This document shows positions 1 to 5,660 of a DNA stretch of 9,546 bases, piece by piece (positions within the stretch are counted from its first letter, which is position 1; each line of letters begins with the position of its first letter). Source of the stretch: a bacterium (GTDB taxonomy: Bacteria; Sumerlaeota; Sumerlaeia; MVZB01). Position numbers and translations under genes: made by a program. The notes below the pieces were generated by a model. The model saw nothing but the letters and a program-made list of their open reading frames with translations. It had not been told where the DNA came from and did no database searches. The stretch is from assembly GCA_023480605.1 (NCBI GenBank), contig JAMCWS010000340.1, positions 1,433 through 10,978 on the forward strand, written 5' to 3'.

Positions 1-469
1 CGCCTGCCCCGGCTGGAGCGACCTCGACACGACCCAAACCCTGGCGACGGTTTCGCGCCTGAGCACATGGCTGGCCGATTCGGTGTTCGGCAGGCCCATG
101 ACCGATCATGAATTCGTCGGGGGGAACCTTTACCACGAACGAACGGAATTCGACAGCGCGCAGGGACCGACGACCGTCATCGTGAACACGGCGCTGGAAC
201 CGTGGTCGCCTCGGCCGGGGTTGACGCTGCCGCCACTGGGATTTTTCATTACCGGCCCGCGCCTGATGGCTTATTATGCCACCGAGGTGGCCGGCCATCG
301 GTTCAGCCGCCCGACGCTCGTGGCGTTCAACGCGGCGGGGGGCGTCAAAGACCGGAGGATGGCCTACCGGGCGTTCGGCGATGACGCGGCGATCCTCATG
401 CGTGATTCGAAGCCCGTCCTGATCACGATCCCCACCGCCTGCCGGACGCAACGGGTCGCCCAGCCCTGA
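1..469 (+). CDS. C-terminal part of an unrecognised protein, possibly a carbohydrate-active enzyme (partial)
   Basis: The reading frame is open from the left edge (first full codon at 2-4) to a TGA at 467-469, giving 155 residues of a longer protein. A GTG at 83 lies inside this open frame and is not needed as a start. The visible part has no membrane segment. It looks beta-rich, with a stretch VIVNTALEPW followed by LTLPPLGFFI. In some large glycosidase-like proteins a C-terminal beta-sandwich carries a similar pattern (a VVVN strand, then LPPxGF), so such a domain is my best guess, at low confidence. Catalytic residues, if any, would be upstream of the window. The gene converges on the dnaK operon, with the hairpin at 537-579 between them. 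I do not recognise the family. Confidence 0.6.
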   Translation, partial: ACPGWSDLDTTQTLATVSRLSTWLADSVFGRPMTDHEFVGGNLYHERTEFDSAQGPTTVIVNTALEPWSPRPGLTLPPLGFFITGPRLMAYYATEVAGHRFSRPTLVAFNAAGGVKDRRMAYRAFGDDAAILMRDSKPVLITIPTACRTQRVAQP

Positions 470-497
470 GCGAGTCGTTCAGACCTGCGCGGTTCGC

Positions 498-2411
498 TCA
501 GCGTTGAGGGCGTCGGCCCGCTCCCGAAAACAGAAGGCCCGTTTGCGGTCGGGCCGCATGACCGGAACCGCAAACGGGCTTGATTACGCGAATGGCGGGC
601 CGGGCGGGGACGTTTCGCCTCAGGCCGAAGCCGACTCGATGTCGTTGACCACCCGCATCAGATCCATCGTCATCCCTTCCAGGTCCTGGCCGTCGCCGCT
701 GTCCATGCGGGCGCAGGTCCTGGCCGTCGCCGCTGTCCATGCGGGCGCGCAGTCCCTGGACGAGGGTGTTGATTTCGCGAAGGCGCGGGTGATTCGGGAT
801 GGAGACCATCAGGTCCTCGGCGCGCCGGATGAGATCGGCCGCTTCGCCGCGGACGTTCATGCTGATCTTGTCGCGCAACTGGCGGGCCACCCGTTCGCGC
901 GACTCCTTGACCATGCGGGCCTTTTCCGACTCGGAAAGCCGGCTGCCGGTCGAAGCGATCGTGATTGATTTTTCCAGGCCCGTGGCCAGATCCTCGGCGC
1001 GGGCCTCGAGGATGCGGTCGGGGTTGAGTCGGAAGGTAACCTCGATGCGGGGCACGCCGCGCGGGGCCGGTGTGATCCCTTCGATGCGCAACAGGTCCAG
1101 GAAGGTGTTCTCCGATGCGATCTGCTCCTCGCCTTCGTAAATCGGGAAGGAGATGGCCTCCTGGAAGTCGCGCGTGGTGGTGAAGATGTCTTTGGCTTCG
1201 GTGGGGTAAGTGGAATTGCGTTCGATGATGGGGGCGAACACGTCGCTCTGCAGGCCGACGCCCAGGCTGAAGGGGGTCATGTGGATGATGACCGGCTTCT
1301 CCTTGCCGTAGCGCATGGCCAGCGAGTCTTCGAGGTCGCCTTCGAGCGGCGCCAGCACCAGGGTCTGCACGGCCGCGCCCAAGGCCACGACTTCTTCGGG
1401 CGAGATGTCGCGGACGGGGTTCTTATTGAGGGTTTTTTTAACGATGCGCTGCACCAGCGGGATGCGCGTCGAGCCGCCGACGAGCAGGATGGTTTGCAGT
1501 TTGTCGGTCGTCAGGCCGGCGTCGGCGATGGCTGCCTGCATCGGCTCGATCGTTTTCTCCACCAGGTCCTGAATCAGGCTTTCGAGTTTCTCGCGAGTCA
1601 CGACGCAATCCAGGGTCAGGGGCCCCTTTTCGCCCATCGTGATGGCCTCGATCAGGACGTGGGTCTCGTTGATTTCCGAAAGCTCGATCTTCGCCTCTTC
1701 GGCCGCGTCCTTCAAGCGCATCATCGCCACGGGGTCGTTGTTAAGGTCGACGCCGTGCTCCTTCTTGAATTCGCCGGCCAGGTGGTCCATCAGGCGTTTG
1801 TCGAAGTCGTCGCCGCCCAGGTGCGTGTCGCCGTGGATGGCCATGACGCGGAAGACGCCGGAAATCACCTCGATGATGGACACGTCGAAGGTGCCGCCGC
1901 CCAGGTCATAAACCATGATCGTCTGGTCCTGCGCCTTGTCGAGGGCATAGGCCATGGCCGCGGCGGTAGGCTCGTCGATGATCCGGCGCACGTTGAACCC
2001 GGCGATTTCGCCGGCGTCCTTGGTGGCCGCGCGTTGGGCGTCGGTGAAGTAGGCCGGCACGGTGATGACGGCCTGGATGATCTCCTCGCCGAAGAAGTCC
2101 TCGGCATCCTGCTTGAGCTTCTGCAGGATCATCCCGGAGATCTCCTGGGGGGTATAGTCCTTCCCCTCGATGCGCACCTTATGGCTGGTGCCCATGTGGC
2201 GCTTGATGGAAAAGACCGTCCGCCCGATATTCATGACCGCGGCGCGCCTGGCCTTCTTACCCACCAGAATTTCGCCACTCTTGGTGAAGCCGACCACCGA
2301 TGGGGTCAGCCGGTCGCCAAGGCTGTTGGGGACGACCACCGGGCCATTCCGGTCCATGACGGCCACGACGGAGTTGGTCGTTCCGAGGTCGATACCGACG
2401 ATTCGTGCCAT
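498..2411 (-). CDS. dnaK: Hsp70 chaperone DnaK, divergent, with frameshifted C-terminus
   Basis: ATP-dependent cytosolic Hsp70 chaperone. The nucleotide-binding domain spans about residues 1-365: phosphate-1 loop IDLGTTNS (7-14), Lys70, VYDLGGGTFDVS (167-178), GDTHLGGDDFD (194-204) and adenosine motif LLVGGSTRIP (309-318). The substrate-binding beta domain follows (about 379-490, with PAPRGVPRIEVTF near 448-460), then a short helical lid. The start is ATG at 2409-2411, with AGGA at 2422-2425 ten bases upstream. The linker is unusual: VIIHMTP (374-380) replaces the usual VLLLDVTP, so the conserved linker Asp is His377. As written the protein has 637 residues, but a 34-base tandem duplication at 680-747 shifts the frame after Leu566. 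Without one copy the protein would end at residue 585 with a normal lid helix and a TGA at 620-622. The 71-residue tail encoded by 498-713 is Arg/Gly-rich and lacks Hsp70 character. grpE lies 108 bases upstream; no dnaJ is in the window. Confidence 0.93.
   Translation of the reverse strand: MARIVGIDLGTTNSVVAVMDRNGPVVVPNSLGDRLTPSVVGFTKSGEILVGKKARRAAVMNIGRTVFSIKRHMGTSHKVRIEGKDYTPQEISGMILQKLKQDAEDFFGEEIIQAVITVPAYFTDAQRAATKDAGEIAGFNVRRIIDEPTAAAMAYALDKAQDQTIMVYDLGGGTFDVSIIEVISGVFRVMAIHGDTHLGGDDFDKRLMDHLAGEFKKEHGVDLNNDPVAMMRLKDAAEEAKIELSEINETHVLIEAITMGEKGPLTLDCVVTREKLESLIQDLVEKTIEPMQAAIADAGLTTDKLQTILLVGGSTRIPLVQRIVKKTLNKNPVRDISPEEVVALGAAVQTLVLAPLEGDLEDSLAMRYGKEKPVIIHMTPFSLGVGLQSDVFAPIIERNSTYPTEAKDIFTTTRDFQEAISFPIYEGEEQIASENTFLDLLRIEGITPAPRGVPRIEVTFRLNPDRILEARAEDLATGLEKSITIASTGSRLSESEKARMVKESRERVARQLRDKISMNVRGEAADLIRRAEDLMVSIPNHPRLREINTLVQGLRARMDSGDGQDLRPHGQRRRPGPGRDDDGSDAGGQRHRVGFGLRRNVPARPAIRVIKPVCGSGHAARPQTGLLFSGAGRRPQR
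537..579 (-). terminator. Rho-independent terminator of the grpE-dnaK operon
   Basis: A perfect 13-bp inverted repeat (GCCCGTTTGCGGT at 537-549, its complement at 567-579) encloses a 17-base loop. Read on the - strand, the stem is followed by CTTCTGTTTTC (about 526-536), a moderate U-tract. On the + strand only two Ts follow, so it would terminate gene 1 less well, although the hairpin sits between the two converging genes. It lies about 40 bases past the pre-duplication dnaK stop (620-622), which is normal spacing. It lies upstream of the stop used by the frameshifted frame (498-500). Confidence 0.85.
680..747. repeat. Perfect 34-bp tandem duplication inside dnaK
   Basis: Copies occupy 680-713 and 714-747 and are identical. 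The match continues one base (748) before breaking at 749. The unit begins CAGGTCCTGGCCGTC on the + strand. The length is not a multiple of three, so the second copy changes the dnaK frame. Removing either copy restores a frame ending at 620-622 with a lid-like sequence (LEGMTMDLMRVVNDIESASA). Confidence 0.97.
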
Positions 2412-2449
2412 GACTCTTACATCCTATTCGGTAGATTTGAAAACACAAT

Positions 2450-2489
2450 CCAGCGTTTCACGCCGGGCGGCCGGCGGCGTAAACGCCGG
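2450..2489 (-). promoter_or_regulatory. Nested hairpin in the grpE-dnaK intergenic leader
   Basis: Outer arms at 2450-2458 and 2481-2489 can pair over 9 bp (one G-U). Inner arms CGCCGG (2461-2466) and CCGGCG (2471-2476) pair over 6 bp around a GCGG loop. In the transcript it lies about 40 bases before the dnaK start. No T-run follows it in the direction of transcription, so it is not a standard terminator. A role in mRNA processing, stability or translation control is inference. Confidence 0.45.
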
Positions 2490-2519
2490 GGGCCACCTAT
2501 AAAAAAAGTCCGATCGATC

Positions 2520-3137
2520 TCATTCCGCCCCCGGGTTTCGCGCCACGACCACTCGCGCGTCGCGAATCAATCGTCCCCGGAAGACGACCCCTTTCTGCAA
2601 TTCCTTGATGATGGTGTTATGCGGGAATTCTGTCGTTGACCGATATTCAACCACTTCATGGTAGTCAAGATCAACAGTTTTTCCAACCGAATTGATGAAT
2701 CGCAGTCCAAATCCCTCGAACAACCTGGTTATTCGGAAATAGAGCGCCTCGGTGTTTTTCAGCCAGGCGTCCAGTTCGTGGGAGGGGGGGTGTTCGCGCG
2801 CCAATTCGAGCAGATGCGAAAAATTGTCGAGGAATGGCAGCGCCTGCCTCACGAACCGGCTGAACTCGTCGTCCCGGGCCCGCCCCGCCTCGGCCAGTTT
2901 GGCCATTTCCGCCAGGCGGACCTGTTCGAGCAGGAGTTGGGTCGTCTGAGACAGCAGATCCGTCCCGCCGTTGCTGCGCCCGAACACGGCGTCGAGCGCG
3001 GCCATGGCCTCTTCCGCGACCGGCGATTTCTCATTCGTGGATTCCGCGTCCTTATCGGGCACGGTAATCTCCAGCGGCTTTTCGTCGACGACGAATTCCT
3101 CGGGGTAAAACGCCTGCTTAATAGCCGACAGTCCCAT
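2520..3137 (-). CDS. grpE: GrpE, nucleotide exchange factor for DnaK
   Basis: GrpE releases ADP from DnaK and so resets its substrate cycle in the cytosol. The chosen ATG (3135-3137) gives 205 residues and has AGGGA eight bases upstream. An upstream TTG at 3222-3224 would add 29 residues without GrpE character. Residues about 1-45 are acidic and probably disordered. Residues 60-130 are charged and helical, as in the long GrpE dimer helix (including LPFLDNFSHLLE, 100-111). Residues 145-200 match the C-terminal beta domain, with VGKTVDLDYHEVVE (151-164) and the strongly conserved IKELQKGVVFRGRLIRDARV (177-196). The sequence is divergent, like that of its DnaK neighbour 108 bases downstream. The two are probably co-transcribed, which suggests they work as a matched pair. 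The stop is TGA at 2520-2522. Confidence 0.92.
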   Translation of the reverse strand: MGLSAIKQAFYPEEFVVDEKPLEITVPDKDAESTNEKSPVAEEAMAALDAVFGRSNGGTDLLSQTTQLLLEQVRLAEMAKLAEAGRARDDEFSRFVRQALPFLDNFSHLLELAREHPPSHELDAWLKNTEALYFRITRLFEGFGLRFINSVGKTVDLDYHEVVEYRSTTEFPHNTIIKELQKGVVFRGRLIRDARVVVARNPGAE

Positions 3138-3232
3138 CGGGCAATTCCCTGAATTAGCCGGACGGCATCCATGTGCCGCGCATGCCGCCGCGTCAATACG
3201 CTCCCCGTCGCCTTCGCGGTTCAAACGAGGCT

Positions 3233-3242
3233 CCAGCGCTGG
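3233..3242. promoter_or_regulatory. 10-bp perfect palindrome at the predicted grpE transcription start
   Basis: CCAGCGCTGG is its own reverse complement. It sits just downstream of the predicted start (about 3244) of the grpE-dnaK transcript, a common repressor position. An operator role is inference; short GC palindromes occur by chance in GC-rich DNA. Confidence 0.25.
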
Positions 3243-3250
3243 CAGATTGA

Positions 3251-3279
3251 ATTAAAATCGAAACAATCGAGCGATGCAA
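3251..3279 (-). promoter_or_regulatory. Likely sigma-70-type promoter of grpE-dnaK
   Basis: On the - strand, TTGCAT (-35, + strand 3274-3279) and TTTAAT (-10, + strand 3251-3256) are separated by exactly 17 bases. Transcription would begin near 3244, leaving about 107 bases of leader before grpE. The region upstream of the -35 is AT-rich and holds two TTTGATT copies ten bases apart (3293-3299, 3303-3309). No CIRCE element (TTAGCACTC-N9-GAGTGCTAA) is present. Confidence 0.5.
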
Positions 3280-3352
3280 GACGAAAAAGACGTTTGATTC
3301 ATTTTGATTTACATTGGTATCGGCGCCGCGTTTCGGTCCGCCCGTCATCGGT

Positions 3353-4447
3353 TCACAGCCTGACGCCTTCGGGCAGAATATCAGCGAGCGGCCGGTCGCG
3401 CCACTCCGGATCGATGTGGCCCTTGATCCATTCGCGATCGATGGACGGCAGGGGATCTTCTCCGCGGTTGCGCCCGAGCCACTCCGCGGCCTCCCGGACC
3501 GGGGCGCGGGTAAAAACCAGGCCGGCGCTCTCGCGCCGTAGAATCCCGCCGCGTTCGTCGACCCATTCAAAAGCTTCGAGTTGGCCGAATCGTTCGCGTA
3601 GCTTCCAGGCCTTGTGGGTCTCCCCGCCAACCGCCAGCCATTCGCGACCAACGACGGCCACCTCCACCGACGCGCTCCATTCCCCCGCCAGGGGATCGCC
3701 GATCTGTGTCGTCCAGCGTTGGCCGGTCTTGAGATCCGTCATGTTACTCGTCAGTATCGGCGCTACCGCGTCGCGCAGCAGGATGGGTTGGGCGAGGGGC
3801 ATCCGGCCGCAAATGTCGCGGGGGGCAAGCGGCGCCGCCGTTGCGGATGGCGCCGGCGCGCCGGTTGGCGGCGCCGCGCCCGCAGGCGGGGCGTTGTCGC
3901 CGGCCGGGCCGGTCTTCAACCAGTAATAGAGATAGGTTCCCTCGGCGAAAGCCTGGCAATGGGCGCCGATCCCCATGCCATTCACTTCGCCTTGAAACGT
4001 CTGGAGTTCAAAGGCTTCGTTCATGTCGGCCTGCAAGCGAAGGCTGACAGGAAGCGTGGCGCCAAGGATGCGCAATTGAAGCCGGGTGGCGTAATCCATC
4101 ACATAGCGCGGTCGGCCGCCGCTCCGTCCGTTTTCGGCCGGGGGGGTCTCTTCGCGGACGATGGCCAGGTGCGTCACCCCAACGCGCCGGCCGTTTTGTT
4201 CGATCCACATCCACTGGTCAACGTCGCGCCAGGTGACCAGCAGTAATTCGGGAGATATCCCCATCCGGCGCAGGCCGGCCCCTATCCGGCCCGTCTGGCG
4301 CCACCACACGGCGCCCATGACTGCCAGCCAGGCAACCGTGACGGCGAACCCGACCCAGAATCGCGGGCTCGGGACCGGCCAACGGCGGCCGGCCGCGGAG
4401 GCGGGCACGGGCGATTCCGGTTGCTGGGATTGAGTCTTCGTCGACAT
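3353..4447 (-). CDS. Single-pass membrane-anchored protein of unknown function
   Basis: 364 residues. A basic N-terminus (RR at 21-22) precedes one hydrophobic helix at about 29-50 (WVGFAVTVAWLAVMGAVWW), with the bulk predicted outside the cytoplasm. The outer part starts with a beta-rich segment (about 75-178: WIEQNGRRVG, LQLRILGATLPVSLRLQADM). A Pro/Ala/Gly linker follows (about 181-209, likely disordered). A second beta-rich segment comes next (about 212-315: DPLAGEWSASVEVAVVG, FEWVDERGGILRRES). The WVDERGGILRRE pattern resembles extracytoplasmic domains that precede transglutaminase-like domains, or DUF3108-like domains, but no catalytic motif is visible and I do not assign a family. The ATG at 4445-4447 has only a distant GGAG (14 bases away), and the usual ribosome site is occupied by a perfect palindrome. 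It stands alone between divergent and same-strand neighbours. Confidence 0.8.
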   Translation of the reverse strand: MSTKTQSQQPESPVPASAAGRRWPVPSPRFWVGFAVTVAWLAVMGAVWWRQTGRIGAGLRRMGISPELLLVTWRDVDQWMWIEQNGRRVGVTHLAIVREETPPAENGRSGGRPRYVMDYATRLQLRILGATLPVSLRLQADMNEAFELQTFQGEVNGMGIGAHCQAFAEGTYLYYWLKTGPAGDNAPPAGAAPPTGAPAPSATAAPLAPRDICGRMPLAQPILLRDAVAPILTSNMTDLKTGQRWTTQIGDPLAGEWSASVEVAVVGREWLAVGGETHKAWKLRERFGQLEAFEWVDERGGILRRESAGLVFTRAPVREAAEWLGRNRGEDPLPSIDREWIKGHIDPEWRDRPLADILPEGVRL

Positions 4448-4450
4448 GCG

Positions 4451-4460
4451 GTTCGCGAAC
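4451..4460. promoter_or_regulatory. 10-bp palindrome over the ribosome-binding position of the 4447 gene
   Basis: GTTCGCGAAC is self-complementary and lies 4 to 13 bases before the ATG of the membrane-protein gene, where a Shine-Dalgarno site would be expected. It could be a protein-binding site or a chance palindrome. Confidence 0.25.
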
Positions 4461-4549
4461 GCTCCGGTCGTGTCAGGGTCATGCCGCCCCCCGTTGGTCG
4501 TCGCGAGGGCGCGGGCCGCACTATTGTGAGATACCGCAAATCGCCCCTG

Positions 4550-4563
4550 GACGCAATTGCGTC
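4550..4563. promoter_or_regulatory. 14-bp perfect palindrome in the divergent intergenic region, candidate operator
   Basis: GACGCAATTGCGTC equals its reverse complement. It lies between the two divergent genes, about 100 bases before the 4447 gene and 70 bases before the rightward -35 box. It has the size and symmetry of a dimeric repressor site. Five bases further on is a second inverted repeat, ATCCGG-N9-CCGGAT (4568-4588). The regulator is unknown. Confidence 0.45.
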
Positions 4564-4567
4564 GATG

Positions 4568-4588
4568 ATCCGGTTTGGCACTCCGGAT
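4568..4588. promoter_or_regulatory. Inverted repeat ATCCGG-N9-CCGGAT
   Basis: Arms at 4568-4573 and 4583-4588 are perfect complements around a 9-base spacer, so the arm centres are 15 bases apart. It is adjacent to the 14-bp palindrome and about 45 bases upstream of the rightward promoter. A binding site is plausible but unproven. Confidence 0.3.
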
Positions 4589-4633
4589 ATCGCGTCAGGA
4601 TAAGGTGAACCGGCAGGGGGGGCGAATTATATT

Positions 4634-4662
4634 TTGTCAATCCGGAGAAACTGGGCCATAAT
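4634..4662 (+). promoter_or_regulatory. Strong sigma-70-like promoter for the 4727 gene
   Basis: TTGTCA (4634-4639) and CATAAT (4657-4662) each match the consensus in five of six positions and are exactly 17 bases apart. Transcription would begin near 4669, leaving about 58 bases of leader before the ATG at 4727. This also argues that the in-frame TTG at 4634 is part of the -35 box and not a start codon. Confidence 0.7.
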
Positions 4663-4726
4663 ACCGGCGATGAGAGCCTTGATCCGCTTACGGTTAACCG
4701 CTCGTTTCGAAGGAGTTCCGACCGCG

Positions 4727-5557
4727 ATGTTATCCACCGTGCATTCGCATCGCACCGGCTTGTGGCCGCTGGCCGCCATCCTGATCGTGGAGCTGATTGC
4801 CGGCGTCCCACGCCGGGCGGGGGCGGTTCCCGTGACTGGCGCCGCCAAGGACACCGCGACCATCGACCGCGCGCGCGTCACGCCGGAAACGAAAACGTCC
4901 GACGGGCGAACGACTTACTCCCAGCCCCATCGGCGCAACGACTACACCAGCCGGCCGCTGCTCGCCGTCGGCACGCTAAAGTCGATCGACGCCGCCACCT
5001 CGACGGTCACGATCGCTATCGACCGTTCACGTTCGGTGATCCCGCATATTCTGCTTTACACCGCCCGCCGGATCGACATGGACCGGCAGATCGTCGACCG
5101 GGAGTTTCCGCCCGAGCGCACCTTTAATCTCGATCCGCGGTTGACCATGTTGATCGATGCCCGCCCCAATCCGGACAAACCCCAAACGAAAGCCGTAACC
5201 GGCAGGATGCGCGAAGATAGGCAACGCCTGCCGTTTTCGGCCTTTCAGCCGGGCGACCAGATCAGCATTCATTATCGCATGAATCCCGATCCCTCGAAGC
5301 CGCCTTACGTCTTGAATATGTCCAAGGTGGATCCCAATCAAAAGACCTTCATGGTGGATTTCAACCCGATGTATAAGATGCGCGTGAAGCGGGAAGACGG
5401 CAAGTCGACCGGCACGCAACCGACGACGGCCACCCTGGCGCTCGACGCGCAAACCACGCGGGGACTCGGCGCGCCAGGAGTCCATCGGCTCCGGCCGGCC
5501 GACGCGGTGTCTCCTCAGCCACCCCTCGCCAAAACGCCGGTGATCTCCACCCCCTGA
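4727..5557 (+). CDS. Secreted protein of unknown function, upstream of PBP2
   Basis: 276 residues from the ATG at 4727, which has AAGGAG eleven bases upstream. Earlier in-frame starts (TTG 4634, ATG 4670) fall in or at the promoter and lack ribosome sites. A classic signal peptide is visible: basic/His n-region, hydrophobic core LWPLAAILIVELIAG (12-26), and likely cleavage after AGA (31-33). The mature part starts with a polar, probably disordered stretch. A beta-rich section follows with VGTLKSIDAATSTVTI (81-96) and FQPGDQISIHYR (173-184). This 'V-G-x-(V/L)-x-x-I-D ... pGD' rhythm recalls small beta-barrel domains such as DUF5666, a low-confidence comparison. The last 50 residues are Pro/Thr/Ala-rich. 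It is probably periplasmic or envelope-located. PBP2 starts 103 bases downstream on the same strand, so a wall-related role is possible. Confidence 0.8.
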   Translation: MLSTVHSHRTGLWPLAAILIVELIAGVPRRAGAVPVTGAAKDTATIDRARVTPETKTSDGRTTYSQPHRRNDYTSRPLLAVGTLKSIDAATSTVTIAIDRSRSVIPHILLYTARRIDMDRQIVDREFPPERTFNLDPRLTMLIDARPNPDKPQTKAVTGRMREDRQRLPFSAFQPGDQISIHYRMNPDPSKPPYVLNMSKVDPNQKTFMVDFNPMYKMRVKREDGKSTGTQPTTATLALDAQTTRGLGAPGVHRLRPADAVSPQPPLAKTPVISTP

Positions 5558-5579
5558 CGGCCCGGGCGACCGCCAGGCG

Positions 5580-5611
5580 GCGTTCCCGTGCCCAGGCAAT
5601 CCCCGGAACGC
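5580..5611 (+). other. Inverted repeat between the secreted-protein gene and PBP2
   Basis: GCGTTCC (5580-5586) and GGAACGC (5605-5611) are complementary, with a small TGCC/GGCA pairing inside (5589-5598). No U-tract follows, so it is not a good terminator. It may structure the leader of the PBP2 transcript, or be incidental in GC-rich DNA. Confidence 0.25.
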
Positions 5612-5660
5612 ACTGGGATCGGGCCGCCGCTGAACGGCAGACGCCCCCCGGCGAGTTCCG

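Noticed and set aside
2501..2507. A7/T7 run between grpE and dnaK as a terminator
   Set aside because: In the direction of transcription the T-run comes before the hairpin, not after it.
1281..2639. 452-codon open frame on the + strand opposite dnaK
   Set aside because: It is a shadow of dnaK caused by high GC at third positions. The translation is His/Asp/Arg/Val-rich without domain character, and the opposite strand is an unmistakable Hsp70.
3138..3224. Longer GrpE from a TTG at 3222-3224
   Set aside because: The extra 29 residues are not GrpE-like and the ATG at 3137 has a clear AGGGA ribosome site.
3138..3352. CIRCE element or RNA gene in the grpE upstream region
   Set aside because: No TTAGCACTC-type inverted repeat and no tRNA-like cloverleaf was seen; only promoter-like features are supported.
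4634..4726. Longer secreted protein starting at TTG 4634 or ATG 4670
   Set aside because: The TTG is the -35 box of a strong promoter. ATG 4670 is at the predicted transcription start without a ribosome site. ATG 4727 has AAGGAG and begins a clean signal peptide.
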